From positions 2,419,008 to 2,483,007 of the forward strand of contig NZ_CP014480.1 of assembly GCF_001580365.1 (NCBI RefSeq): DNA of 64,000 nucleotides, written 5' to 3'. Source of the stretch: Kocuria turfanensis (GTDB taxonomy: Bacteria; Actinomycetota; Actinomycetes; Actinomycetales; Micrococcaceae). Positions 25,472 to 34,263 of the stretch are shown one piece after another (the stretch's first letter is position 1; each line of letters starts with the position of its first letter). Made by a program: the position numbers and the translations under genes. The notes below the pieces were generated by a model that saw nothing but the letters and a program-made list of their open reading frames with translations, was not told the origin of the DNA and searched no databases.

Positions 25472-26275
25472 GTGTTGGGGACTTCTCGGGCTGTGCTCGC
25501 CACAGCTGCCACGGCTGCCACGGCTGCCATCGTTGCCACCGGCGTGCTGCTGGGCGCGACAGCGCCGGCGACCGCGGATCACGGCGCAGCGCCGCACCGT
25601 GTCGCGGGGCCGGAGGACCGGCTGCCCGACCTGCAGATGGAGCCGTTGAGCGACCATCGCGTCCAGATCCTCGAGGGCCGTCGCGTCCTGCGGTTCACCG
25701 CTGTCATCGCCAACCGCGGTGACGGGGCCCTCGAACTCGTGGGCAGCAGGACCAGCACCTCGACAGAGAAGATGTCCGTCGTCCAGCGCATCGACCAGCG
25801 GGGCGGTGGCCGTGAATCCGTCCCGACCGAAGCGGTCATGACTTATGCGGTGGATGACAACCACAGCCACTGGCACCTGCAGCACGCTGCCGAGTACAGC
25901 CTGCGGGTCCCCGGCGAGGAGCATCCGCGGGTCGCCCACAAGGAGGGCTTCTGCCTCATCGACGACGAGCGCCTGCCCGGCGCCTCCTCGGGCGAAGCCG
26001 CCGAACCGGCTGTCTACGACGGCTGTGAGGAGGGCCTGACCGAGACCCGCTCGGTGACACAGGGCATATCGGTCGGTTGGGGCGACCCGTACTCGTTCGA
26101 CGTGTGGGGCCAGTGGATCGACCTGACCGGGCTGTCCCTCCCAGGACGCTACTGCCTGGAAGCCACCGCTGACCCGCGCGGACTCCTGGCGGAGACCGAC
26201 ACGGGGAACAACACCACCTCGGCCCTGGTCGACCTCACGTCCAACGGGGTCAAGGTCGTGGACACGCGGTGCTGA
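25472..26275 (+). CDS. Secreted lysyl-oxidase-like protein
   Basis: GTG at 25472 follows TAGGGGGATACCAA. Residues 1-35 are an alanine-rich signal peptide with a DNA-level GCTGCCACG repeat. The mature domain has NHSHWHLQH (H131, H133, H135, H138), the copper-binding motif of the lysyl oxidase family, then YSFDVWGQWIDLTGL and a GRYCLEATADPRGLLAETDTGNN region typical of bacterial members. The enzyme class oxidises amines, often peptidyl lysine, using copper and a tyrosine-derived cofactor. Whether this one is active is unknown. Codon use is less GC-biased than in neighbours. Confidence 0.82.
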   Translation: MLGTSRAVLATAATAATAAIVATGVLLGATAPATADHGAAPHRVAGPEDRLPDLQMEPLSDHRVQILEGRRVLRFTAVIANRGDGALELVGSRTSTSTEKMSVVQRIDQRGGGRESVPTEAVMTYAVDDNHSHWHLQHAAEYSLRVPGEEHPRVAHKEGFCLIDDERLPGASSGEAAEPAVYDGCEEGLTETRSVTQGISVGWGDPYSFDVWGQWIDLTGLSLPGRYCLEATADPRGLLAETDTGNNTTSALVDLTSNGVKVVDTRC

Positions 26276-26394
26276 GCCGCACATCACCGCCCGAGACGCC
26301 ACCGGCCCCGGAAGGGTCTGTCGGCGCTCGGACCCCGGAAGTCATGCGCGCCGTGCACCCCAGCGCAGCAGGTACCAAGGAGAACATCACGCCG

Positions 26395-27303
26395 ATGCAG
26401 AAACCCACATCCGTGTCCCGCACCCGGACCGGCCTGTACCCAGCCCTCCTGTTGGCGATCACCCTGACGGCGTGTGCGCCGGACACGCGCGCGGTCGAGC
26501 CGTCGGACGGGCCGGCGCCTGCTGAGGCGCAGGCGACCCCCGCCCAGTCACCGCCTGCAGACCAGGTGCTGTCGCCGCCTCCGGAGTCCATCGAGGTGGG
26601 GTGGACGGAGCTTCCCGGTGAGATCAGGGAGGTCGGTATCGGCGGCACCGGTGAGGACCAGGCGGTCTGGGCACTCAGCGAGGGAAGCTGGCCCGGTGGC
26701 CCTGAGGTCAACTGGTGGAACGGCAGCGAGTGGGAGGCCCTCGGACGGGAGGCCGCTGCCATCGACGTGGCCCCGAGCGGGTACCCGTGGATCGTCGACT
26801 CCGAAGGCCGCATCTTCGAGTGGAACGGTAAGGACTGGATCGAACGACCGGGGCGCGCCCGCGACATCGGCATCGGTGTCGACGGCTCGGTCTGGATCGT
26901 CGGCACCGACCCGGCGCCGGGCGGCTACGGGATCTACCGATGGACCGAGACGAGCTGGGAGCAAGCACCCGGTGGCGCCGTCGCCATCGATGTCGCCACC
27001 CAGGGCGATGCCGCGGTGGGACACCAGAGCGAGCCGTGGACCATCGACGAGAACAACCGCATCTCCCGCTGGAACGGCTCCGAGTGGGAGCAGCAACCGG
27101 GAGAGGCCCGGGACATCGGAGTGGGCGCCAACGGAGCAATCTGGATCGTCGGAACGGCTTCGGTAGACGGGGGCCACAGCATCGCCACGTGGAACGGCGA
27201 GGGCTGGGCATCCGCACCCGGCGGCGCCGTGAAGGTCAGTGTCGACGCTGACGGCTTCCCGTACGTGGTGACCGACGACAACCGGCTCCTGCGCGGGACG
27301 TGA
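26395..27303 (+). CDS. Tectonin-like beta-propeller lipoprotein
   Basis: A 302-residue lipoprotein: lipobox LAITLTAC at about residues 21-28, then a proline/alanine linker. The rest consists of repeated blades such as ARDIGIGVDGSVWIVGT and ARDIGVGANGAIWIVGT, each followed by a WNG-x-x-W unit. This is the tectonin pattern of small carbohydrate-binding propellers. It follows the lysyl-oxidase-like gene by 119 bases and shares its unusual codon use, so both probably arrived together. The ATG at 26395 is chosen to place the lipobox correctly. Ligand unknown. Confidence 0.72.
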   Translation: MQKPTSVSRTRTGLYPALLLAITLTACAPDTRAVEPSDGPAPAEAQATPAQSPPADQVLSPPPESIEVGWTELPGEIREVGIGGTGEDQAVWALSEGSWPGGPEVNWWNGSEWEALGREAAAIDVAPSGYPWIVDSEGRIFEWNGKDWIERPGRARDIGIGVDGSVWIVGTDPAPGGYGIYRWTETSWEQAPGGAVAIDVATQGDAAVGHQSEPWTIDENNRISRWNGSEWEQQPGEARDIGVGANGAIWIVGTASVDGGHSIATWNGEGWASAPGGAVKVSVDADGFPYVVTDDNRLLRGT

Positions 27304-27305
27304 CC

Positions 27306-28178
27306 CTAGTCCTCGCAGGCCACGCCCGGCTCCCCGCCGCGGTCCAGCGCCGGCCGGTAGCCGGGCTCGTCCGCGCGCAGCGGTGCGGCGCCGGCCTCGC
27401 GCACGGCGTCGCAGTCCGGGTAGTACACCTCGTCGGGGGTGGACGGTGCGGGGGAGGGCCGATCGGCCCGGGCCGCGGGGGCGTCGCCGGGCAGGTCCTG
27501 CTCGGGGCACCCGGCCAGGACCTCGGCCATGGCCGCCTTCTCCTCGGCGGTGACGAAGAGTTCGTAGCGGGTCTTCACCGCGATCTGGAGGGCCACGTAC
27601 GGGCAGCGGAACGACTCGTTCGGCGGCAGCCATGAGGCGGCGTCCGAGGCGGACTTCTCCCCGTTGGTGGGCCCGTCCACGGCCAGCAGGTTCAGCGGGT
27701 CGTTGGCCAGCGCCTGACGCTCGTCCGCGCCGAGCCGGTCCGCCCCGGTGACCCACGCGTTCTTGAGCGCCACCACGTGGTCGATCTGCACGTCGGCGGA
27801 GGTCAGGGGCCCGCGGCGGAAGTCGATCGTCGCCCCCGTGTAGGGGTCCTCCAGCGTCCCGGACAGGACGGTGCACCCGTCGTCGCCGAGCACCACACCG
27901 GTCAGGTCCCGGGCCAGGACGTCGTTGCGGGCGTCGCAGCCGTTGCCGTCCGGATCGGCCCAGTCCCCGAACTGCGCGAGCCGGTCGTAGTCGTCACCGC
28001 TGCCGGCCTCCTCGACGGGCAGCGCCTCGAGGGCCTGTCCGGCCGGGGAGGCGTCCACGGCGGTCCGGGCCGGGTCGGTGCACCCGCTCAGCAGGACGAG
28101 GGCGAGCGGGACCGCCACCGCCCAGCGGCCCGGGTGCCGGCCGGCCCGGCGGGCCGAGGGGTCGTGCGCGTGCTGCAT
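27306..28178 (-). CDS. HNH endonuclease-family lipoprotein with excalibur tail
   Basis: A 290-residue exported protein. Lipobox LVLLSGC (C33). The middle part (about 75-225) contains DVQIDHVVALKNAW and NDPLNLLAVDGPTNGEKS, the His-Me-finger/DUF1524-like arrangement seen in GmrSD-type and secreted actinobacterial HNH proteins. The last ~40 residues (YPDCDAVREAGAAPL to GVACED) match the excalibur calcium-binding motif. Ribosome site CCAGGAGATCC. A surface nuclease role is likely by family, but activity is not shown. Confidence 0.8.
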   Translation of the reverse strand: MQHAHDPSARRAGRHPGRWAVAVPLALVLLSGCTDPARTAVDASPAGQALEALPVEEAGSGDDYDRLAQFGDWADPDGNGCDARNDVLARDLTGVVLGDDGCTVLSGTLEDPYTGATIDFRRGPLTSADVQIDHVVALKNAWVTGADRLGADERQALANDPLNLLAVDGPTNGEKSASDAASWLPPNESFRCPYVALQIAVKTRYELFVTAEEKAAMAEVLAGCPEQDLPGDAPAARADRPSPAPSTPDEVYYPDCDAVREAGAAPLRADEPGYRPALDRGGEPGVACED

Positions 28179-28258
28179 GGATCTCCTGGGAACGGGGTGC
28201 GCCCTCACCGGACGCGGATGGAGACCCATTCTCCCTCCTCAGCACGCCGACGGCACAG

Positions 28259-28300
28259 CCCGGAGGGGCCGCCCGGGCCGTGCCGGGCAGCCCCTCCGGG
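28259..28300 (-). terminator. Hairpin terminator of the phytase-like/GDPD gene
   Basis: Outer arms 28259-28269 and 28290-28300 are perfectly complementary, with an inner GCCCGG/CCGGGC stem. It lies 24 bases downstream of the stop of the minus-strand gene at 28324. Confidence 0.75.
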
Positions 28301-28323
28301 CCCTTCGATCGGCGGTCGGCCGC

Positions 28324-30579
28324 TCAGCCCCGCTCGTCCACCGCCGCGACCGCCAGATCCGGGTGGTCGGAGAAGAGGCCGTCCATGCCCGCCTCGAGGA
28401 ACGTGCGGATCTCACCGATCAGGTCGCCGTGCTCGGCCGGGTCGGCGCTCGAGCGGTACTCGGCCGGGAGGAAGGTGTTCTCCGCGCGGAAGGTCCATCC
28501 GTGGACCTCGAGCCCGGCGGCATGGGCGTCGGCGATCACCGCCGTCGGCTCACCGAGGGTCCCGTCGGCCTCGCGCGGGATCATGAGGTCCTTGCAGGCG
28601 CCGAGGACGTCGGCGTAGGAGGCGATCTCCCGCAGCCCGTCCCGTGTGGTGAGGTCCGCGTAGGTGCGGGGGTCCCCGGCGGCGACGAGGTCGTACGGAG
28701 CACCCGTGCAGTTGGCCAGCTGGGCGAGCCGGACGTCGGTCAGCTCGTCGAGCTCGCGCAGGTTGGCCGTCTCGAAGCTCTGGAGCACCACCGGGTCCTT
28801 CCGGTCGCCGTGGTCGTTGACCTCCAGGATCTCGACGACCGGCTCCTCCATGGAGAGCCCGATGGAGTCGAAGTACGTCGGGTGCTTGAGCTCCGGGGCG
28901 ATCCCCAGGGGCTGACCGTCGCACGTGCGGGAGCGGCGGGCGAAGTCGACGACCTCCTCGAAGGTCGGGATCGGGTAGAGGCCGTCGAACGCGGTGTTGG
29001 CCGGGCGCGTGTCCGGGATGCGCTCCTCCGCCCGCAGCGTGCGCAGCTCGGCCAGGGTGAAGTCCTCGGTGAACCAACCGGTGTACTCGGTGCCGTCCAC
29101 CGTCTTGGTGGTGCGCCGGTCGGCGAACTCCGGGCGGTCCTCGACGTCCGTGGTCCCGCCGATCTCGTTCTCGTGGCGGGCCACCAGCTCACCGTCCTTC
29201 GTGGGCACGAGGTCCGGCTCGATGTAGTCGGCGCACTGGGCGGCGGCCAGCTGGTAGGCGGCCAGCGTGTGCTCGGGCCGGTGGCCCGAGGCGCCGCGGT
29301 GCCCGATCACCTCGGCGTCCGCGCCGGCGCCGGGGCGGATGCGGTCCTGGCCGAGCACGATCAGCTCGGTGTCGTCCGGGGTGCCCGGGTGGCGCGCGTC
29401 GTTGCCGGGATAGTTGTTGTCGTTGCCGATCAGCAGGCGGCCGTCCTGCAGCTGCAGGAGCACCTCGACGGACTGGAAGGGGAAGGAGAACTGCTCGTCC
29501 ACGCCGTAGGCCCCGGGGGACGTCTCCGCGCCGATGCCGGCCGGGTTGGCGATGCCGAGCAGGTCGACCACGAGCTCCTTCTCCAGGTGCCCGGCGTCGT
29601 CCGTGCGGCGCAGGTCGATCGCGTAGATCCGCTTGGTCACGGCCTCGGGGCCGTCGAAGTCGTCGCGCTCCAGGATGATCAGGCGGTTCTTCTTCGTCAT
29701 GAACGCATCGCCGACGAGGTTGGCGTCCGTGTCCGTCTCGTAGGCCCAGGTGCGCCCGGTGTACTCCCGGCGCTCGGCGTCGAACTCGAAGATCCAGCGG
29801 CGGCGCTGGTCGTCGTCGCCGACGACCGCGCCCTCCAGGACCGGGTAGAGGTGGCGGCCGTCCTTCGAGGCCGCCATGGCCTCGAAGCCCTTGCTGGCGC
29901 CGAGGTCGGGCCGCTCTCCGGCCGCCAGGTACGGGTTCTGCGGGGACCTCAGCTCGCCGCTGCCGCCCTCGCGGACGTCGGCCAGCGGAACGGGCTCCTC
30001 GAGCACGACCCCGTCCGCGTCCACGTGGAGCAGGAAGGGCCCGAACTCCTCGCCGATCCAGAAGCTGCCGTCGGGCTGACGGACCACCGACTCGATGTCG
30101 AAGTCGTTGCCCGTGAGCAGGCGCTCCTCGGTGTCCTCGTTGACGACCGGGAAGGGGACGCGGTGGTGCGGGTCCCGCAGGGAGACGGTCTCCAGCACCT
30201 CGATCTCCCCGGCCCCGCCCTCGGCGGTCTCCCACTGCGGGGCGATGAGGTAGAGCCGCAGGAGGAAGTCGCCGGAGTTCTGCCGGTTGCCGAACCCGTT
30301 GTCCGGCATGGCCCAGAAGGTGCCGTCGCCGTTGTCGACCATGGCGGAGAAGCCGGGGATCACCTGACCGTCGAAGGGCCCGGTGCGCCCGTTGGCGGGC
30401 GTGGCCTCGGCGCCGGACGGCGGGCCCTCGGCGAGATGGTCGGCGGAGAGCGTGGCCCGCTGCTCCAGGACGGGCACGGAGGCCGGCCGGTGGTCCGTCC
30501 GCCCCTCGTGGGCGGCCGCGCCGGTGAACGTGGTCAGGAAGATGGCCGCGGCCATCGCGGCTGATGAGACGGTGCGCAT
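28324..30579 (-). CDS. Secreted esterase-like phytase/GDPD fusion protein
   Basis: A 751-residue exported protein. Residues 1-23 are a signal peptide ending AAAHE. Residues ~60-415 form an esterase-like-phytase propeller domain (FSAMVDNGDGTFWAMPDNGFG; VVRQPDGSFWIGEEFGPFLL). Residues ~423-751 form a glycerophosphodiester phosphodiesterase with an intact H427-R-G, E454-x-D456 and H469. The C-terminal AHAAGLEVHGWTFR is also standard. Together the domains could release phosphate from organic esters outside the cell. No ribosome site precedes ATG 30579. Confidence 0.85.
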   Translation of the reverse strand: MRTVSSAAMAAAIFLTTFTGAAAHEGRTDHRPASVPVLEQRATLSADHLAEGPPSGAEATPANGRTGPFDGQVIPGFSAMVDNGDGTFWAMPDNGFGNRQNSGDFLLRLYLIAPQWETAEGGAGEIEVLETVSLRDPHHRVPFPVVNEDTEERLLTGNDFDIESVVRQPDGSFWIGEEFGPFLLHVDADGVVLEEPVPLADVREGGSGELRSPQNPYLAAGERPDLGASKGFEAMAASKDGRHLYPVLEGAVVGDDDQRRRWIFEFDAERREYTGRTWAYETDTDANLVGDAFMTKKNRLIILERDDFDGPEAVTKRIYAIDLRRTDDAGHLEKELVVDLLGIANPAGIGAETSPGAYGVDEQFSFPFQSVEVLLQLQDGRLLIGNDNNYPGNDARHPGTPDDTELIVLGQDRIRPGAGADAEVIGHRGASGHRPEHTLAAYQLAAAQCADYIEPDLVPTKDGELVARHENEIGGTTDVEDRPEFADRRTTKTVDGTEYTGWFTEDFTLAELRTLRAEERIPDTRPANTAFDGLYPIPTFEEVVDFARRSRTCDGQPLGIAPELKHPTYFDSIGLSMEEPVVEILEVNDHGDRKDPVVLQSFETANLRELDELTDVRLAQLANCTGAPYDLVAAGDPRTYADLTTRDGLREIASYADVLGACKDLMIPREADGTLGEPTAVIADAHAAGLEVHGWTFRAENTFLPAEYRSSADPAEHGDLIGEIRTFLEAGMDGLFSDHPDLAVAAVDERG

Positions 30580-30725
30580 GCGCAGAACGTACGTCCGGGC
30601 GGTGTCCGCCCGGTGGCGTCCAGGGAACATGAGACTGAATGTGACAGCGGCGGGTGTTCACCGTGCCGCCGCGGACGAGGCCCTCCACGCCCGAACCGCG
30701 GACCGGGCGCGCGGGGCCCGGCCGC

Positions 30726-31559
30726 TCACAGCTGCGGGACGCACTGGCCGGTGCCGAGCTCGGCGAGGCCGGCCCGGTCCCCGGCGGCGAGCGTGGTGGC
30801 CTCACCCGCCGGGTGCATCACCTGGGCGGGATCGTCCACGTGGGCGAGCCCGACCACGTGCGCCAGTTCGTGCACGACGGTCGCGCGGACGTGGTGGGCG
30901 CCGCCGGGCGCCTGCAGGATCGGCGTCAGGCCCGGGGCGTCGAGGGTGACCTGTCCCGTGACGTAGACGAGCGGCTGCCCGGGGGCACCCCGGGGCGTGC
31001 TGCCGCCGAGGCCCACGACGTCGCCGGCCAGCTCCGGGACCTCGTCCGGGTCCGACCAGGCGATCAGCACCGGCGCCCACCGCAGGCCGTACCGATCGGG
31101 CTGATAGGGCTTCCGCTGGGCGTCGGGGCCCTCCGTCGTCGTGCCGTCGTAGACGAACTGCAGGCCCGTGGCCGCGGAGATCTCGGCCACGGCCTCCTCC
31201 ACGAGCTGCTGCCCTCCGGGCGGAGCGCCGTCCGGGCGCACGACCCAGTGCACCGGCCGGCAGGGGTCGTAGGCGACCATCTCCTGCTCCGGGTCGGGCG
31301 AGTCCATGAAGCGGTAGCCGCCCACGTCCGCGACGACCGGCGGGGCGCCCAGCGGGGCCCGGGAGGCCTCCACCCCCGGCGGCGGCGCGGAGGCGTTCGG
31401 CAGGTGCGGGAGGAGGACGGGCAGGGCGTAGCGGTCGACGAGGCCGGGGGTGAACCAGAGCAGGACCAGCAGCACGATTCCCGCCGCCGGGCTCGTCCGC
31501 CGCACCCGGCTCCGTCGCCGGGGACACCGGTGCGGCGTGGTGCCACCGTGCTCGCGCAT
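30726..31559 (-). CDS. Membrane-anchored metzincin-type zinc protease
   Basis: A 277-residue protein. After a basic head, residues 23-42 (PAAGIVLLVLLWFTPGLVDR) form a membrane anchor. The C-terminal third carries HELAHVVGLAHVDDPAQVMHP, the HExxHxxGxxH zinc site plus a VMHP methionine turn, as in matrixin-like metzincins. The catalytic domain should face outside. It is smaller than classical matrixins. Start ATG 31559; AT-rich sequence upstream is shared with the divergent hydrolase promoter. Substrate unknown. Confidence 0.82.
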   Translation of the reverse strand: MREHGGTTPHRCPRRRSRVRRTSPAAGIVLLVLLWFTPGLVDRYALPVLLPHLPNASAPPPGVEASRAPLGAPPVVADVGGYRFMDSPDPEQEMVAYDPCRPVHWVVRPDGAPPGGQQLVEEAVAEISAATGLQFVYDGTTTEGPDAQRKPYQPDRYGLRWAPVLIAWSDPDEVPELAGDVVGLGGSTPRGAPGQPLVYVTGQVTLDAPGLTPILQAPGGAHHVRATVVHELAHVVGLAHVDDPAQVMHPAGEATTLAAGDRAGLAELGTGQCVPQL

Positions 31560-31708
31560 CTTCCCCGACTCCAGTGCTCGATCGACCCGGCCCCACCGAC
31601 CGTACTGAAGTGTACGAAAGCAAACGAGAATGACGGCTTTCCCGTCCGAACATGACGGGCCGCCTGCCTACACTGGCCGGGCCCGACCCCCGACGAAGGA
31701 GCACCCCC

Positions 31709-32404
31709 GTGGAGCAGACCCCGCACCAGAACGTCACCTTCCCCTCGGCCGGGGAGCAGGCCCACGGCTACCTGGCCCTGCCGGAGGCCGGCCGCGGCCC
31801 CGGCGTCATCGTGGTCCAGGAGTGGTGGGGGCTGACGGACCACATCCGCGACGTGGCCGACCGGCTCGCGGCGGAGGGCTTCGTCGCCCTGGCCCCGGAC
31901 CTCTACGGCGGGTCCATCACCCACGACGCGGACGAGGCCGCCGCGATGATGGCACGGCTGCCCGAGGAGGAGGGCGCCCGCCTGCTCGGCGGAGCAGTGG
32001 ACTTCCTGCTGGGCCACGAGGTCGTCACGAGCACCACCCTGGGCACCATCGGCTTCTGCATGGGCGGCGGGTTCGTCCTGGCGCTCGCCGCGGACCAGGG
32101 CGAGCGGATCGGCGCCGCAGTGCCGTTCTACGGCGTCGGCCAGGGGCTGCCGGACGCCTACCAGGGACTGCGCGCGACCGTGCAGGGCCACTACGGCCGG
32201 CAGGACAGGTCCTACCCGGTCGAGAAGGCCGAGACCCTGGAGGAGCAGATCCGCCGGGAGTCCGGGGCCCCGGTCGTGGAGTTCCACTACTACGACGCCC
32301 CGCACGCCTTCCACAACGACGAGAACCGGCGCAACTACCGGCCCGACGAGGCCCGGTCGGCCTGGGGGCGCGCGGTCGCGTTCCTGCGGGAGCACGTGCG
32401 GTAG
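31709..32404 (+). CDS. Dienelactone hydrolase family protein
   Basis: A 231-residue alpha/beta hydrolase. The nucleophile is cysteine in GFCMGGG, with acid D in GRQD and H in APHAFHND, the Cys-Asp-His triad of carboxymethylenebutenolidase. VIVVQEWWGLTDHIRDVADR is the family N-terminal signature. GTG 31709 follows GAAGGAGCACCCCC; TACACT at 31669-31674 may be its -10. No aromatic ring-cleavage genes are nearby, so a general esterase function is as likely as dienelactone breakdown. Confidence 0.88.
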   Translation: MEQTPHQNVTFPSAGEQAHGYLALPEAGRGPGVIVVQEWWGLTDHIRDVADRLAAEGFVALAPDLYGGSITHDADEAAAMMARLPEEEGARLLGGAVDFLLGHEVVTSTTLGTIGFCMGGGFVLALAADQGERIGAAVPFYGVGQGLPDAYQGLRATVQGHYGRQDRSYPVEKAETLEEQIRRESGAPVVEFHYYDAPHAFHNDENRRNYRPDEARSAWGRAVAFLREHVR

Positions 32405-32474
32405 GGCCGCCACCGGGTCCGGGACGGCACCGGCCGGCAGGCACTGCCGTGTCGTTAGCTCCGTGGCCGGCGGC

Positions 32475-33623
32475 TCACCACTCCGCGAAGGAGCCGTCGG
32501 CGTGGCGCCAGACCGGGTTGCGCCAGCGGTGGCCCTCGCGGGCCCGTTCCAGGACGTAGTCCTCGTTGACCTCGATGCCCAGCCCGGGCCCGCCGGGGAT
32601 GCGGACCATGCCGTCCTCGTAGTCGAAGACCGACGGGTCGGCCAGGTAGTCCAGCAGGTCGTTGCTCTCGTTGTAGTGGATGCCCAGGCTCTGCTCCTGG
32701 ATGAAGGCGTTGTAGCACCCGGCGTCGATCTGCAGGCACGCCGCGAGGGCGATGGGGCCCAGGGGGCAGTGCAGGGCCAGGGCGACGTCGTAGGCCTCGG
32801 CCATGTGCGCGATCTTGCGGGCCTCGGTGATGCCGCCGCAGTGGGAGGGGTCGGGCTGGATGATGTCCACGGCCCCGGAGGCCAGGACGTCCTTGAAGTC
32901 CCACCGGGAGTACAGCCGCTCGCCCAGGGCGATGGGCGTGGACGTGCTGCGCAGGGGGTCGAGGAAGCCGTCGACGTTCTCGCTGAGGACGGGCTCCTCG
33001 ATGAACATCAGCCTGTAGGGCTCGAGCTCGCGCAGCAGCACCTTGGCCATGGGCTTGTGCACGCGGCCGTGGAAATCCACCCCGATGCCGATGTCCGGGC
33101 CCACCGCCTCACGCACCGCCCGCACGCTCTCCAGGCAGAGGTCGATCTTGTCCCAGCTGTCGACGTACTGCAGCTCCGCGGTGCCGTTCATCTTCACCGC
33201 GCCGAAGCCGCGCTCGACGGCGGCCCGGGCCGCGGCGGCGGTCTCGGTGGGGCGGTCCCCGCCGATCCAGGAGTAGACGCGGATCCGGTCGCGGACCTTC
33301 CCGCCGAGCAGCTCGTGCACCGGCACCCCGAGGGCCTTGCCCTTGATGTCCCACAGGGCCTGGTCGATGCCGGCCAGGGCGCTCATCAGGATCGGCCCGC
33401 CGCGGTAGAACCCGCCGCGGTACAGCACGGTCCACAGGTCCTCGATGTTGCGGGGGTCCTGGCCGATCAGGTGGTCCGAGAGCTCCTCGACGGCGGCGGC
33501 CACGGTCGCCGCCCGGCCCTCGACGACCGGTTCGCCCCATCCCACGACGCCCTCGTCGGTCTCGATCTTCAGGAACAGCCACCGCGGGGGAACGGTGTAG
33601 GTCGTCACGCCGGTGATCTTCAT
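32475..33623 (-). CDS. dgoD: D-galactonate dehydratase
   Basis: At 382 residues it has the same length as E. coli DgoD, of the enolase superfamily. Metal ligands D183, E209 and E235 and catalytic H185 and H285 fall at the same numbers as in the E. coli enzyme. It converts D-galactonate to 2-keto-3-deoxygalactonate. It is the last gene of a dgoK-dgoA-dgoD operon, 13 bases after dgoA, with GAGGAGACACC upstream of the ATG. Such dehydratases can be promiscuous, but the linked kinase and aldolase make galactonate the best substrate. Confidence 0.92.
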   Translation of the reverse strand: MKITGVTTYTVPPRWLFLKIETDEGVVGWGEPVVEGRAATVAAAVEELSDHLIGQDPRNIEDLWTVLYRGGFYRGGPILMSALAGIDQALWDIKGKALGVPVHELLGGKVRDRIRVYSWIGGDRPTETAAAARAAVERGFGAVKMNGTAELQYVDSWDKIDLCLESVRAVREAVGPDIGIGVDFHGRVHKPMAKVLLRELEPYRLMFIEEPVLSENVDGFLDPLRSTSTPIALGERLYSRWDFKDVLASGAVDIIQPDPSHCGGITEARKIAHMAEAYDVALALHCPLGPIALAACLQIDAGCYNAFIQEQSLGIHYNESNDLLDYLADPSVFDYEDGMVRIPGGPGLGIEVNEDYVLERAREGHRWRNPVWRHADGSFAEW

Positions 33624-33636
33624 GGTGTCTCCTCGC

Positions 33637-34263
33637 TCAGTTCTCGGGGTGGTCGCTCGCCGAGCGCCAGGCCCGGACGAGGGCCTCGGCGCGGGCGGAC
33701 AGGTCGGGCCCGGACACACCGGGGCGGTAGAGGGACGAGCCGATGCCCGCCCCGCCGGCCCCGGCGGCCACCCAGTCCCGGAGGTTCCCGGCGTCGACCC
33801 CGCCCACGGGCAGGAACTCGACGTCCGCCGGGAGCACGGCCCGCCAGGCCGTCATCCCGGCGATCCCGACCGCCTCGGAGGGGAAGAGCTTGAGGCTCCG
33901 GGCGCCGGCCCGGAGCGCGGCGAAGGCCTCGGTGGGAGTGGTCACGCCGGGGTAGCTGCGCATGCCGAGGCCGACCGTCTCGGCGATGACCTCCGGGTCC
34001 ATGGCCGGGGACACGACGAGGCCGGCCCCCGCGGCGTGGGCGGCCCGGACCTCCTCGACCGTCAGGACGGTGCCCGCGCCCACGGCGCAGTCCTGCGGGA
34101 GGTTCTCGCGCAGCACCCGGACCGAGGTCAACGGGTCGGGGGAGTTCAGCGGGACCTCGAGGGCGCGGAAGCCCGCCGCGTACAGCCGGTCCCCGACCTC
34201 GGGGGCCTCCTGCGGGGTGAGGCCCCGCAGGATGGCGACGAGGCCGGTGGGGGTGTGCGTCAT
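33637..34263 (-). CDS. dgoA: 2-dehydro-3-deoxy-6-phosphogalactonate aldolase
   Basis: A 208-residue class I aldolase of the KDPG/KHG family. R13 (AILRG), E36 (ALEVPLNSP) and the Schiff-base lysine K125 (SLKLFPSE) correspond within one residue to E. coli DgoA. It splits the phosphorylated sugar acid to pyruvate and D-glyceraldehyde-3-phosphate. Its ATG overlaps the dgoK stop by four bases, and the CCTTTC just after the start codon on the plus strand is a good ribosome site (GAAAGG). Confidence 0.9.
   Translation of the reverse strand: MTHTPTGLVAILRGLTPQEAPEVGDRLYAAGFRALEVPLNSPDPLTSVRVLRENLPQDCAVGAGTVLTVEEVRAAHAAGAGLVVSPAMDPEVIAETVGLGMRSYPGVTTPTEAFAALRAGARSLKLFPSEAVGIAGMTAWRAVLPADVEFLPVGGVDAGNLRDWVAAGAGGAGIGSSLYRPGVSGPDLSARAEALVRAWRSASDHPEN

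Noticed and set aside
28078-30564. 828-codon plus-strand open frame
   Set aside because: Antisense shadow of the phytase-like/GDPD fusion; no domain recognised.
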